This document shows positions 1 through 12,516 of a DNA stretch of 64,000 nucleotides, in pieces (the stretch's first letter is position 1; the number at the start of each line of letters is the position of its first letter). Below the pieces are notes generated by a model that was not told where the DNA came from, searched no databases, and saw nothing but the letters and a program-made list of their open reading frames with translations. The translations under genes were made by a program, and so were the position numbers. Origin of the DNA: Cornus controversa (lineage: Eukaryota > Streptophyta > Magnoliopsida > Cornales > Cornaceae). The DNA lies in NCBI GenBank assembly GCA_026545225.1, contig CM048848.1, positions 23,724,806 to 23,788,805 of the forward strand, given 5' to 3'.

Positions 1-263
1 CTATATTTATAGCCCATTTGCTAACTTTCCACCCACACAAACACATAGGATACCAATCCACATTAGCAAAACCCACTGCACTCCTCCAGGGCCCAATTAC
101 TTTTGGAACCAAAGCCCATATACATGACACCATATCACACTATACACTTATGACTTGTGGGTGGACTAAGCCCTACACATTCAATCTATTCTCTTCAAAT
201 CCACTCTCCATTTCTCACCACAATGATCTAATCACCCCCCCCCCTCTCTCTCTCTCTCTCTTT

Positions 264-301
<38 letters not shown>

Positions 302-630
302 ATTACATTTAAGCTTGGTATAATAAGACAAAATATTCAATCTTGTGGGTCAAAATACCTTTGCCTATCTACGAAATACCTTCGAAATATTCAATCCTTT
401 ACCTTTGCCTATATATATATATATATATATATATTATCTTAGTTTTGTTCACTTTTCACATTCTCACAAATTCAATCCAGAATCTGCCGATCAACAATGG
501 TGACATCGCAACGCCTTCGAGACCTGCAAATCCCAACCGGACAACGAGATGTGCATCTTATATGTCGAGAAGAACCCCCAATGGGTGTTTGTATCATACC
601 ACATCTTCATGTGCTTATAGCACTTTGGCA
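1..630 (+). repeat. LTR-like direct repeat, copy 1 (starts before the window)
   Basis: This block is repeated in the same orientation at 4029-4701, with small indels and substitutions. Shared landmarks are the Tatatttatagcc start, a stretch on Cttttggaaccaaagcccat, a CT/TA microsatellite and the AGAAGAACCCCC segment near 570. The content resembles a plant LTR plus adjacent sequence, but no terminus or target-site duplication is visible because the window begins inside it. No coding sequence is supported; the small open frames run through microsatellite DNA. Confidence 0.55.
231..300. repeat. C-run, (CT)n and (TA)n compound microsatellite
   Basis: A run of C is followed by about 12 CT units and then about 15 TA units. 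A shorter version occurs at the matching place in the second copy near 4270-4340, so it is length-variable between the two copies. Confidence 0.85.
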
Positions 631-652
631 AGCACCAAGGCCTCTATCTGCA

Positions 653-2665
653 CATTAGCTTTGTCCGATCCGTCACCATTCCAAGATCCATCTCAAGAAG
701 ATGGAGTATTGTGGCAATGAATAGAGGCTTTTGGTAAGGCATATTTGTGAAACAGAGGCTTTTTGTCTTCTCTAAATTTAATTGAGGCTTGTTGGAGAGA
801 TAGTAGTGAGAGAGAAAAATGGAGATCATGACTTCTTGACAAATTTAGGTTAAGTAAATTTGTGAAATTCTTATAGATACACAGTGAGAGTAGAGATATG
901 TTGATCCGTGAAATCTGATGGATTTTGTAATCCAGTTAATGCATTTAAATTGGGTTTGATCCATTTTTAATTGAGGGCACATGTCAACTTTTCGTCAAGC
1001 CATGTCAGCAAGGAGGACAAAGTTGGTCCTGTTGGGTAGCACCCAAGCACACCATGTCATCATGGAGGACAAAGTTGGTCTTGCTGGGCAGCACCCAAGC
1101 ATTGCCCATCTAGAAAATATATTGGAAGGAAAAATGAATTTTGGCAATTGTTCTAAGTAAGTAGCAAGAAAGAGTTGTTTTTTTCTTGGGAAGACCTGTT
1201 ATAACACAAAATCTAAAGACCTTTGTGAAATTTCTACATCTTCTGCTTATGAATACACATTGATCTCTCAATAACAAATGCCTCCAAGATGTGTGTTCTG
1301 AATGCATTGTTGCTTGTTCTAATATGTTAAGTTATTAAATTCACCCTCCCATGCATTATGATAAATGGGGAGTTAATTACACTTTCCAATAAATATATAA
1401 ACAAATGGAGTTAATTAGAACTATAATCAGATGAGTCAAATTAAACAATGATCTGGAGAACAAATATATGAGGGGAGACTTAAATTCATACCCAAAAATC
1501 TTTAGTTCTTCATCGTTTTCTTTTGAAAGAAAAAATAAACTAATAAGTAGATGAAGAAGAAGAAGAAGAAGAAGAAGAGGGAGTTGTCACAATACCCTCA
1601 AAATTCTTACCAGGTGTTCGAGGACTAATCCCTTCTCCATAACACCTCACAAACATGTAATTGTCAATGAGATGTATACCAAAAACCCATGTTGCTCCAA
1701 GGGCTTCTTTTTATCTTGAAAGTTCAGTAGGAAAAATAGAAATTAAATTATACAACAGATATATATAATGCTTACATATAGCAGAAAAGAAAAATAGATT
1801 GGAGAACTTGATGGGTCTTCCAAAATTTTTATTACCTTATTCAAGTGACTAATTCTACTGTATGCTTTGATGAACTTTAACGTGCGTCAACCTGGTCATC
1901 CTCATCCCCAAAGGCCAGGTCATCCTCATCCCCAAAGGCCACCAGGCCCACTAAATCCTGATTTAAAGAGTAGATAAGAATCTTAAGCTCATCATTTCCC
2001 ATCATCTTTTGTTCTTCTTGAATTTGCCTAGCAGAATCTTCATTAGATTGGTTACACCATCTCACTTGAATCATCTCTAGAGTAGGAATATTTCCTAAAC
2101 TAGATGGAATTTCCTCAAGCCACTGACAGTCATCCAACACTAACGTTTGAAGGTTGACAAAGTTATCATTAGAAGTGTTCCATCGCTTAATAAATATGCC
2201 TTGAAATTTCAGGAACCTTAGTTTATGAAACTCACCATCATTTGTGTCCCAAGTTGGTCCTTCGAATGCCTTGTATGATAATTTGAGAACCTCAAGGTTA
2301 GGTAACCTTCCAAGGATTGACATTTTCTCCCAAGGTAGATGAAAGTTTGATAAAGTGAGGCTTTTGAGATTTGGAGGGAATACGTACATATGCAGATCAC
2401 GTATCCTTCTAGGAGGAGGCGTTCTTAAGTCCTTGTGGAATAACTTCAAGGTTTCAAGGTGAATTAGAAAGTCCAATGTAGGAAAACCATAATCTTGGCA
2501 TTTTAGTTTTTTAAGATTGGGAAACAATTCCAAGCCACACTCCCCACTTAAAAGATCTAATTTGCCTATGGTTTGTAGGTATACAAAGGAAGATCAATCA
2601 GAGGGTACATCAAGAACAATGATAAGTCGATTGGTATACACGTCTCAACTTCACCATTCTCCTAA
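653..2665. repeat. Segmental duplication, copy 1 (pairs with 23858-25882)
   Basis: About 2 kb is shared in the same orientation with 23858-25882, at clearly high identity with scattered substitutions and short indels. The block holds the 3' half of a CNL gene on the minus strand plus about 1.2 kb of its downstream flank. Homology begins at GCACATTAGC (about 652 and 23857) and ends after TTCACCATTCTCCTAAT. A GAA microsatellite at about 1553-1578 is longer here than in copy 2. The flanks on both sides are unrelated. Confidence 0.85.
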
Positions 2666-2961
2666 TTAATATCATATAAAACAAGGGAACCTTTTGGTCC
2701 ATCAATCATAAGGGTTTCTAGGTTCCAGAGGTTGGACATTGATAGTTGAACATGCTCATCATCAACATGAAGTGCTAAATACCTCAAATGAACTAGCTGT
2801 TTTATTTCTTTCGGAAAGATGATGACTTTGGTGGACAATAAATTTAGCACTCTAAGAAGTTTCAAGGCTTGACAAACAAATGAGACATCCTTCACAGGCA
2901 AGTTATAAATCGAATGGCTAAAGGATAATAAAGATCGAATGTATAGACCCAAGACACCCAC
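1877..2961 (-). pseudogene. CNL (R1-like) disease-resistance protein, C-terminal LRR fragment, copy 1
   Basis: Two minus-strand open segments read toward lower coordinates: 2961-2662 (99 aa) and 2533-1877 (218 aa). The first shows LRR repeats with the L..LRVLNL and L.HLRYLAL patterns typical of the start of a CNL LRR domain. The second continues with KSLTLSNFHLPWEKM, NLEVLKLSY and LEEIPSSLGNIPTLEMIQV, then the SARQIQEEQ tail typical of R1/late-blight-type CNLs. The coiled coil and NB-ARC are absent: homology stops near 2945-2961, where unrelated CA-rich DNA begins. The segments are separated by a stop and frame break. The C-terminus carries a tandem AFGDEDD acidic motif (two units). An intact CNL of this family is usually 850-1300 aa, so this is a fragment. 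A truncated transcript cannot be excluded. Confidence 0.8.
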
Positions 2962-3557
2962 AATCGACTTCGCTGAAACCCCAAAAAATAGAGCGAATCA
3001 CCTTCACCAAAGAACCCTAATACTGCCAATTACCTGTGCCAACAAACCCCTATCAAACTTCCCTAACCAACCACCATTAACCACTATGAACACCACCACA
3101 AACTACCATCCACAACAACCAAACCCAATTGTGTGACAGACACAACCCAAAGCCCAAATGCCACCGCAACAACAAATCCAAACCCAGTAGACCCACCAAG
3201 AAACCTAATCTAGTCACAGCCGAACACAAGTTACACAACCCTATCATTTGACCACCAAATAACCACCATCATTGAAATCCCAATGAAAACCTCCCTCAGC
3301 TTTCGTCGCCGAAACCCTCATCCTTGTCAACTTCGTCATGCATCACCATTGTAGACCAGGCCATCAATCTACATCATCAACAAACAAGGCCACTATTGTT
3401 TTTATGTTAGAGCAAAACAACACTTCTCATAGCCTTCGTACACCACAATAGCACCTCATCGTCGGTTGCAACTCTTCTTATTATTGTCGCCACTTAGTGT
3501 TGTTATTGTCATTCACATGTCGGAGTGTCGCTATCTTCAAACTGAGAGCTTTGGTTG

Positions 3558-3607
<50 letters not shown>

Positions 3608-4028
3608 ATGCCATGAATTTGGGAGGAAACTATGGGTTAAATTTATTTTAAACCCTGACCCATACTCAATTACATCCCTAAAAAATGAAGCAAGAACTCT
3701 CCCTCTACAACAATCCATTTTTATTTTTTAGATCTCCACAATTCAACAACATTCAGGCTCTCTAGGACCAATCTTCGACTCTAATACATTTGGTTATAAA
3801 AACAATTCCCATTCCATTCGACATGCAAACGCAACACACAAATGGATATGGAGATCCGAACAACACAACAAATAATTAACACAAAACAACACCAAAAGAG
3901 ACAAAAAATTTCATGGTTCGGCCAAACACAACCTACAATACCCACATAGTGCACTCTATACCCTCTCTCTATCTCACTACATATCTCTCTTCTCTACACT
4001 CTCTCTCACTTTTCACTCCATACACCAC
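2962..4028. other. Non-coding CA-rich spacer with a long (TC)n tract
   Basis: I see no gene here. About 2980-3440 is rich in CCA/CAA on the plus strand, like the interior of large plant LTRs (compare 35000-35500). A (TC)n run of about 22 units lies at 3560-3605. Around 3890-4028 is an LTR-like stretch with ATGGTTCGGCC, leading into the direct repeat at 4029. Confidence 0.5.
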
Positions 4029-4701
4029 CTATATTTATAGCCCCTTTGCTAACCTTCCTGGGTACACACAAACACATAGGGTACCAATCCACATTAGCAA
4101 AACTCACTGCACTCCTCCAAGGCCTAATTACTTTTGGAACCAAAGCCCATACACATGGACACCATATCACATTATACACTTATGACTTGTGGGTGGACCA
4201 AGCCCGACACATTCAATCTATTCTCTTCAAATCCAATCTCCATTTCTCACCACAATGATCTAATCACCTCCCCCTCTCTCTCTCTCTCTCTCTTTATATA
4301 TACTTATATATACATATATCTATATACATATGTGTATATTACATTTAGGCTTGGTATAATAAGACAAAATATCCAATCTAATGGTCAAAAGTGGTTAAAA
4401 AACCAATCTTTTGGGTCGAAATGTCTTTGCCTATCTATGATTCAAACACGATTCTATTTGCATTATAGTGCCATAGGCACGGGCATACACTAGTATATAT
4501 ATATTATCTCAGTTTTATTCACTTCTCACATTCTCACAAATTCGATCTCGAATCTATCGATCAATAATGGTGACATCGTGATGCCTTTGAGACCTGTAAA
4601 TCCCAATCGGACAATGAGATCTGCATCTTATATGTCGAGAAGAACCCCCCAATGGGTGTTTGTATCGTACGGCATCTTCATGTGCTTGTAGTACTCTGGC
4701 A
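4029..4701 (+). repeat. LTR-like direct repeat, copy 2
   Basis: This is the same-orientation copy of 1-630. It ends exactly where the CACTA terminus begins at 4702, at CTCTGGCA versus CTTTGGCA in copy 1, which then continues into different sequence. The CACTA element was therefore probably inserted at or next to this end. Confidence 0.6.
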
Positions 4702-5400
4702 CACTACAAGAAATTTGGTGTTTTGCCACAAACAATTTTGTCGCTAAACATAGGGAATTTGTCGCAAATAACTTTTAGCAACAAAATTATTTTGTCGCGA
4801 GGTTGTCCCCCAAAGCCCGTCACGAAAGGTATTATGCCACAAAAGACTTTTGTCGCAAAAAGTGTATGCTTTTGCAACAAAAATTTACTTGTCCCTAAAA
4901 ATATGATATTTAGCGACATATTTTTTGTCATTGAATCTCCAAAATTTTGTCGCTTAATACAAACCCATTCCGAGGAATTTTGTCGCTAAATATATAATAA
5001 TTCGCAACAAAGTTAAATTAGTCGCTAAATAGAACTATTTGGGACAAAAACATTTAGGTCGCTAAAAATAAATATGGTTTTGCTACAAAATTATATTCGT
5101 TGCTAAATATGGATCTAATTGTGACAAAAACTGTTTTGTTGCTAAAATGAATATTGTTTGCGACAAAATTATATTTGTCGCTAAATATGGATCTATTTGG
5201 GACAAAAATTGTTTTGTCGCTAAAATGAATATAATTTGCGACAAAATTATATTGGCCTATAAAAAAATGGAAATATTTGGGACAAAAACTTTGTTGTCGC
5301 TAAAAATAATATATTTTGCAACAAAACTAACTGTCACAAATGTATTTATTTAGCAACAAATAAAATTCTTTATTTGCAACAAATTTTTGTCAATATTCTT
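4702..5400 (+). mobile_element. CACTA (En/Spm) transposon terminus with subterminal repeat array, copy 1
   Basis: It starts with CACTACAAGAAA, the typical terminal inverted repeat of plant CACTA elements. About 650 bp follow, densely packed with short motifs in both orientations, TTTGTCGCTAAA and TTTGCGACAAAA. Subterminal arrays of this kind bind the element-encoded transposase complex. The same terminus and array recur at 63104-64000. Open frames here (repeats such as DKIIFVAKYG) are artefacts of the array. I could not find the opposite terminus (TTTCTTGTAGTG), so the right limit of the element is unknown. Confidence 0.75.
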
Positions 5401-7023
5401 TTTTTTTTTACCTCTCAACAAACCAATAATTTTATAACTTACTTTTTCATGTCACTTATTTTAAACATGCCAATTGAACAAACCTGAAATTTTACAAATT
5501 ATATAAAGCATATGTCAAACAAATTATCCAAACTAATATTTACAAATTTAAAAGTAAAATATTCTATTATATATCCAAAGATCCATACATCTTCCAAATA
5601 AAAGATCAAAAAGAGATCCATACATATAGAGAAGATGGGAGATCCATAAATCTAATCCCATGTGAAACAAAAGGTACAAAAGTGAGTTTATCCTAGACCC
5701 ATATGAAACAAAAGATAGCCAATGGGACTGCACCAAAAAAAGATCAAAAAGCTAATCCCGACCACATGCAATCTGCAAAAAAAAAAAAAATTATTAGTTA
5801 AATTGTATAGATGAACCTATTCTTTCTATAATGGTAACCATCATCAATGATACTACCTGAGAGATCCATAAATCTAATCCCGTGTGAAACAAAAGGTACA
5901 AAAGTGAGTTTATCCTAGACCCATATGAAACAAAAAATATAGCCATTGGGATTGCACCAAAAAGAGATCAAAAAGCTAATCCCGACCACATGCAATCTAC
6001 AAAAAGAGAAAAATTATTAGTTTAATTGCATATATGAACCTATTCTTTCTATAACAATAATCAACAAAAAAAAATACACTTACTAGGGACACTATTAAAG
6101 CATTTCTCAATTTATTTCACAAATATTAAATATATTCAATGGCAGCAAGTAATCAAAGGCATACCACGAAATTAGATGCTCAACCCAAATCTAGTCTCTA
6201 AATGAAATATATACAACCAATGATTATTTAACCATAAATGCAATTGCCAAAAGAAATCTCTATGGTCCAAACATCAGCAAGATTTATTTAGTAAAACCAA
6301 AACAAATATTTGCTCAAATGGTAATCGTATACTAACTAGAGCAAAATATGTGATTGGAAGTTTAAACCTACCCATAAACATTTTAAAACTCAGCAATTAC
6401 TTAGCAGTAAAAACAATTTATGAATCTAATTTATGACAATGCAAAAGAACCAAAACTAGGCTGTAAAATGACTACTTTTAAAGCGAAGGTAAATAAACTT
6501 AAATTCAGCGCAGACAAAAAAAAAATCAGATTATCTTACTTGACTTTAAAAAATATATATTTAATTACAATAGTGTTAGATGAAATATATAAAGATAAAT
6601 ATCCAAGGAATCAATCCATGGTGGATAATAGCAGCACAATTAAAAGATCTCATTTAATCAACAAAATAAGTTCATGTACTACAAGCATGAGTAAACTCGA
6701 GTGTGATCTTCATGCATGATACAACACTAATTTCGAAAACATAAAAGCCTTTAATGAACTCCCATCTTGAATCCCATACCGTCATCAAGGAGGAGCATAA
6801 TTAACAAGAATCATCACAAATTTCAAAATACTTCCAACATGTGAACCAAAATCTCATAAATCATGAAGGCATAGCAATCATAACATGTATGATAACTAGT
6901 ATCAAGAATTAGGCTACTTATCAAAATATATATATATATATATATATATCAAGAATTCTGACATTAAAGCAAACCATTAAAAAATATCCAACTAAATATT
7001 TCACAAAATCAACCAAAATCTAG

Positions 7024-7055
<32 letters not shown>

Positions 7056-8981
7056 AACACAAATACATACAGGACAAGAAGAACAAACCCAAGGGGTGCT
7101 TGAGTTTGAAAGAGCATTTTGGTCATGGAAAGACTTATGGTACTACGATTTCTATCACAGATGAAATCCACTAGCCACCACTAGCCCAAAACCCATCACG
7201 ATGGATTGACCATCATTATGATGCCATCCAATTCACAGCCACCTAGAACCCCCCTTCCGGCAACCACCTTCTGCTGGTTCCAACCGCAACCAACAATAGA
7301 TCCACCAGCTCATGCCGGCGCACCACCACTCCCCACCATGAACTATCTAAAACAGTCGAATCAGCCGAGCCTCTTTCCACTTTTATTTTTTTATATATAT
7401 ATATGTATGTATGAGTATATATAAAAGTACTATGCTGAAGTTTTGAAAGAGTTGCCAAGATTCTAATTCCTTTGGGTTATTTTATAAGTGTTTTCTCTAT
7501 AATTGAAAATCAGTCCTTCCCCCTACCTCCTAACTTCTCTCTCTATATCTATATATAGCATACCCTAATTCGATCTCCACTCTCTCCCCCTCTTTAAAAC
7601 TCTCGGATCCCCTTTTCTCTCTCTTCTTTCCTCTTTTTTTTTTTTCCTTTCTTCTTTCTATATTATTCTACTGACACTTATCATGTTATCTCCCCTTCAC
7701 AAAATCCTAAACTTGAAGCGAGAGCCAACCCTACTCAAAGTTTGAAGTACAATTCAATGAATACAAAATTAAATCCATTCAAGTACTCAAAGTTTGAATT
7801 CCGCACAAGTTACTTGTAAGATCTTCAACCAAGTTATCATAAGTTCACTATGCTTTGTGACAACATCATTCTCCTCAATTCAGCTAAGTTTACCCAAGTA
7901 ATGTGCCACAATCAAATAAGATGTATACAAAGTGATTCAGGTTACTTTAATCAATGATGACTAGATTGGCAAGCTCTACTCCATGGAATTCAAGTTAGCT
8001 TTCCCTTACTTTTGACAGCAAGAAAGCCCTCAATTAACTTAATGATCTCTTTAGCAGACTAATATGAAAATCCTAGTATGAACCTGTGCCAAATTCTGAT
8101 ACAATAGTAACTCATGCTCACTCAAAACATGAATAAAGTATGCTCACATATATATGCTTCAACAATTTTAGAGCAGCAAGTAAAGTTTCAAAAGCTGATT
8201 TGTGACCATGAAAGACTCTAAAAATCAGGCTTTAAAAGAGAAAATTCTAGTTCAGAAATGAGTATACCCACAACACAATTATACACATTTAAAGAGACCT
8301 AATAAAGTTTCTTAACTCCTAAACAAGATTCAAGTTTAACTAACAATATAAAACAGTACCTATTAAGTTTGATGGCAGCATGCCAGCAACACATTACCTC
8401 AATAAGGGATTTCTGTAGTACTGATATACAAATAGCTTCTAAAACACACAAAAAGGTCTTATCTTGAATTTAACCATGTCAAGGGAGTATGCTAATTCCA
8501 TTTTCAAAGCTAAATGTCACTTGAGCAATTTTAGAACCAAGAAAGATGTTTATATGCAGCAAAACTGAATAGAAAATGAGCTGCATTTGTGCAAATTATA
8601 ATGCAGCTATGAAAGCATTTCAAACACTTCACAAACAAGTTCAAATACATTTAAAGCACTTGCATGGATCATAAACAGTAGCCTATAATTTATCTAACAT
8701 CAATGAACAGTCCAGAGATACAACCAATTTTAAAAAAAGCATTCCATGTTGGTGACACAAGCAAGCTATCGATACCCTCCTCCCCTTTAAACAAGGGACC
8801 TGCTAATGATATCCTATCCAGGTTATTTAAAGAATTTTCCTGTATCACCAATGTTAACATGCTTACTAAGTTTAGATTTAAGTCACCATCAACAATATAA
8901 GCTTACTAATTTTAGATTTCACTATGGCCACAAACATACTTTAACATGAAAACAAATAAAATAGTTAAACAACATTCTAAC
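5401..8981. other. AT-rich non-coding DNA, probably interior of the CACTA element
   Basis: No coding sequence is supported. From 5401 to about 5560 the sequence is still shared with the second CACTA copy (63770-64000). Beyond that lie a tandem duplication (5639-6064), TA microsatellites at about 6925-6950 and 7023-7052, and pyrimidine-rich stretches near 7510-7660. Short open frames, including a proline-rich one at 7206-7424, have no recognisable domain. Confidence 0.45.
5639..6064. repeat. Tandem duplication, two units of about 220 bp
   Basis: The units at 5639-5860 and 5861-6064 both start GAGATCCATAAATCTAATCC and both pass through ATGAACCTATTCTTTCTATA near their ends. They differ by scattered substitutions and by the length of an A-run. 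Confidence 0.8.
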
Positions 8982-9060
8982 ACTACAAGAAAATAAGCTT
9001 TTAACGACGGGCTCGCATAACCCCTCATAGAAAGGTCCTTTCTACAACGGGCCTGAAATT
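8982..9060 (+). mobile_element. CACTA-type terminus, second family
   Basis: CACTACAAGAAAATAAGC begins here. It is followed by AACGACGGGC and CAACGGGCC motifs, a subterminal pattern different from the TTTGTCGC family at 4702. The minus-strand En/Spm-type gene at 15384-17827 lies in an orientation that would make this the 3' end of its element. No matching right-hand terminus was found, so the link is inference. Confidence 0.5.
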
Positions 9061-9429
9061 ACACAGCAAATCAATTAACCCCTAAATCTTTACTGTTGTA
9101 CTGCACTGCAAATCCAAATATTTCATTTTGTACCTCAGGCAATTCGTTGTAGGATTGTATATTTTCTCAAATCTCTGGTTGTTAGTCACGGAATACAGTA
9201 TAAACTCTCTATCTTTTTGTTACTTTTTTTTATCTAGTTTCCGTTATAGATTGAAGGACCTTTCGTTGATTTGTATGCATGTTTGAGGATGATTCTTGTT
9301 GATCTGTTGTTTATTGAGTTGTATATCACTTTTTTTTATATTGTTTCTTTATGTACATTGTCCCCTTTAACAACTGTGCACATGTCAAATCTTTGTTCAT
9401 TTTGTTTCATGACAAACTGATAGGCGTTG

Positions 9430-10930
9430 AATGTTACGCATTCTAGCCTCTTAACTTATGTATTTTATTCTCTTAGTGATAGATTATTTTGTGATTTTAC
9501 TTTGTTTTAGTGTTTTCTGTATTTTCAGGGCCTTAATAATTATTTCAGTTAAAACTGTGATTTTGGGCTTTTAAAGAAGACATCCAAGATGGTGAGATGA
9601 AGCCTACATCAAGGAGATTCACTCAACCATTTATTTCAACTCAAATCAGCCCAAGGAAGAGGTCCAAGAGAATTACAGCTGCTTAAGAAGGTTTCGGGCC
9701 TGAAGCCCAAATCTGCGCATAATGCAGTCTTAATCCCGTTTTGGAAAATGGACCAGAAGTCTTATTTCCGAGCCTCAAATCGACATAATTCTCGCGTAAG
9801 GTTGAACGAAATTTGATTCTGCACACTTTTGTATTTCACGAAAATTCCGTGAATCGGACTTCTAGTGGGTCAAAAGTCGGGCCGAAGTCAGCAGGAAAAA
9901 CCCACCTGATTAGTGCTGCGGGAAACCCTAATTAATTCCTAATTGGATTAGGACTTTGGTGAATTCTCTTGGGGAATAAAAGGAAGACTTGGAGGCTGAA
10001 TTGGGGAAAGCTTACACAGAGAGATTGGAGAGTCTGAGAGGGCTGAAGAGAACAGAAACATATTGCAGAGCCATTGGAGAACAAAGTCATACGCGTAATT
10101 CAGAAAGATGATGTCTTCTTCTTCAACAGTTGAAGCTTCTTCTTCTACCATGAGCGGCTAGTTCATCCACTAGGGTTTTGATGTAGCCCTAACAAAGCAT
10201 CAATGGTTTGATTGTTTTAATTATTGGGGACCTTTATATACATGCATAGATTGTGTAATTGTGAGGATTCTTATTAATGAATTGAGCAATAAAAGTCTTG
10301 TAAATTCAATCTCAATGATTTCTTATCTTGTCTTAGATATTTAGTTGTTGTTATTGAACTCAATCTCTTTTATTTTCTGTGATCATGAGAGAGATTATTA
10401 CACAATGGTAATCACTGAATATATTGTTATGAGCTTTGATGGATTATGCCTAGAGAAGATGAACCATACTGCACCCTAGATTAGAGTAGTTAGGCAGATG
10501 GCCCATGCCAATCGAAGATAGTCCATGGCTTAGCCTTAATCATATGTTATCTTCTTGACGGATGAAGGTGAGCTTGTAGCCACCGACACCACTTATGCAT
10601 GATGTAATTCCCCTATAGTTGATTCAATTGACCATTGATTGTGGAGTTAGTGGTGAAGTCAAACACCCTAGGTTTCTCTCTTATTATCTTCATTATCTGT
10701 TTACCTTTGATTTATTTTATTTTATCTTTTTAATTAGTTAAAAATCAGAATTCTTTTCTTATAAATTTAATTAGAATTAGTTCTGTGTTCCAACTCATCA
10801 GAACATAATCCCTGAGGTACGATACCCATTCATTTCGATAGCCCTATTCTGCAAGGAATTCGTTCTATTGCGAAGTGTGGAAAATTTTAATTGATATACT
10901 TTTTGAGTCACACTCACACACGAATCACAA
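9430..10930. mobile_element. LTR-like block (Ty3/gypsy style), limits not defined
   Basis: The stretch begins near TGTTACGCATTCTAGCC. It contains moderately GC-rich transcript-like sequence (AAACCCTAATTAATTCC, GGAATAAAAGGAAG), an AATAAA-like region near 10285, and ends near CACACACGAATCA. This layout resembles a solo gypsy LTR of about 1.5 kb. I found no convincing target-site duplication, and no gag or pol is attached. Confidence 0.4.
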
Positions 10931-11056
10931 ACTAAGGAAAAAGAATGAAAAGAGGAGTTCTGATCTCATCCATTTTTAATTTTTATTTTGCTTTATATTA
11001 GAAATGGAAAATTTAATTTGATGAAGCATTTGTCATTTTTCAAGTTTAGTTTAGTA

Positions 11057-11101
<45 letters not shown>
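11057..11101. repeat. (ATT)n microsatellite
   Basis: An uninterrupted run of about 14-15 ATT units. A separate (TA)n run lies at about 11394-11427. Confidence 0.9.
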
Positions 11102-11388
11102 GTATAATGTTCTGTTTGTATTTTTCTTTTTATTCAGTTTCGCTGTAGGCAAAAAAAGCAAGATGGTTAACTTTATTTAGTGAATAGATATAATCAGCAT
11201 CTCCCTGTAGTTTTCTTCTTTATATGTTGGTTATTGGTTGTGGTTTAGACATAATTTTATTTTTTATAACAAGGGAAAGCCAGCATTAATGGTTTGATTG
11301 CATTCCTTTTTAATTTGTGCTGTTTTTTGTTGCAGACAATACCATTTGTTGTTAGCATTATAGTTTTTTTGAAATCAGATACAAAGGG

Positions 11389-11431
<43 letters not shown>

Positions 11432-11939
11432 GATTTGTGTGGCTTTTCATTTTTGCAGTAGTAGATTATTATTTTCTTGTCAAATTTAATTTATGGGTAT
11501 TGTTGTGATAGTACTGTATTCTTTGCTTCTCTTATTTTCCCCCCCTTTTATTGAGTTATTCAATAAAAAATCTTAGGTAGGTGTGTTCAACTTATTCTAG
11601 TACTATAAAAATAACAGTATTTAAGTGAAAAAATTTAAAAGGTGGCCAATATTATAACTTTTACTGATCAGCAAGCTTGCCTAAAATTATATGTCATGAG
11701 CCCATGGAGTGCCTTGCCACCCATGACCCATAATATAAGGTCTCCCTCTATCAAATATCTCCCTGCCTCACATCCAAAACAACCTTGACAAATCCCATAT
11801 GAGCTAAAATCATTGCCTTGATAGCAATCATGTGTCAGCCAGCTTAGAGAACCTAAGTATCTAACTTACTGAAGCATTGCTAGAATTACCTCTAGTTCCC
11901 AGTTGACCCAACTCAATACCCTCCATTATGGAACTTCCT

Positions 11940-12511
11940 TGTAGTAACCCTTGTGGACGGGTGTGAGTGGGCGGGTGCAAAGACAGACACTGGGCTGAGC
12001 TACCACACTGACAGGGTACAGGGTGCTCAATCCCACATCGCCTGGGTGTGGAAAAAGGGGATGTGCTTATATGTAGTATATTATTTTCAAATGGTATGAG
12101 GCCTTTTGGGGTAAAATCCAAGAGCAAAACCGTGCGGGCTCAGGCCCAAAGCGGACAATATCATACCATGTGTTGGAGCGGGGTATTACAGTTGGTATCA
12201 GAGCTTGAACCCAGCCGGAAGTGTGCCGACGAGGACGTCGGGCCTCGTAGGGGGGTGGATTGTAGTAACCCTTGTGGACGGGTGTGAGTGGGCGGGTGTG
12301 AAGACAGACACTGGGCTGAGCTACCACACTGACAGGGTACAAGGTACTCAATCCCACATCGCCTGGGTGTGGAAAAAGGGGATGTGCTTATATGTAGTAT
12401 ATTCTCTTCAAATGGTATGAGGCCTTTTGGGGTAAAATCCAAGAGCAAAACTGTGCGGGCTCAGGCCCAAAGCGGACAATATCATACCATGTGTTGGAGC
12501 GGGGTATTACA
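11940..12511 (+). mobile_element. Complete TRIM (miniature LTR retrotransposon), copy A
   Basis: Two 251 bp LTRs lie at 11940-12190 and 12261-12511. They start TGTAGTAACCC, end GGGGTATTACA and differ at only a few bases. Right after the first LTR is a primer-binding site TGGTATCAGAGC (12193-12204), complementary to initiator tRNA-Met. A G-rich polypurine-like stretch (AGGGGGGTGGA) precedes the second LTR. The internal region is only 70 bp and codes for nothing. The flanks carry a perfect 5 bp target-site duplication, TTCCT, at 11935-11939 and 12512-12516. No 5S rRNA-like segment is present, so it is not Cassandra. It must be mobilised by enzymes from another element. Confidence 0.95.
12193..12204 (+). 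promoter_or_regulatory. Primer-binding site of TRIM copy A (initiator tRNA-Met)
   Basis: TGGTATCAGAGC starts two bases after the LTR end. The same motif follows the first LTR of copy B at 15847-15858. Confidence 0.9.
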
Positions 12512-12516
12512 TTCCT

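Noticed and set aside
3466..3718. Frames with Ser-Leu or Arg-Glu repeats
   Set aside because: They read through a (TC)n microsatellite.
4660..5353. Open frames on both strands with repeated DKIIFVAKYGS-like residues (also 63071-63726)
   Set aside because: They translate the subterminal repeat array of the CACTA element; both strands are open because the motif is short and lacks stops.
7206..7424. Proline-rich 72 aa frame as a small secreted protein
   Set aside because: No signal peptide or domain, ends in a TA microsatellite, and similar CCA-rich DNA is common in LTR interiors here.
11940..12511. Possible Cassandra element
   Set aside because: The size and layout fit a TRIM, but I see no 5S rRNA-like segment in the LTR.
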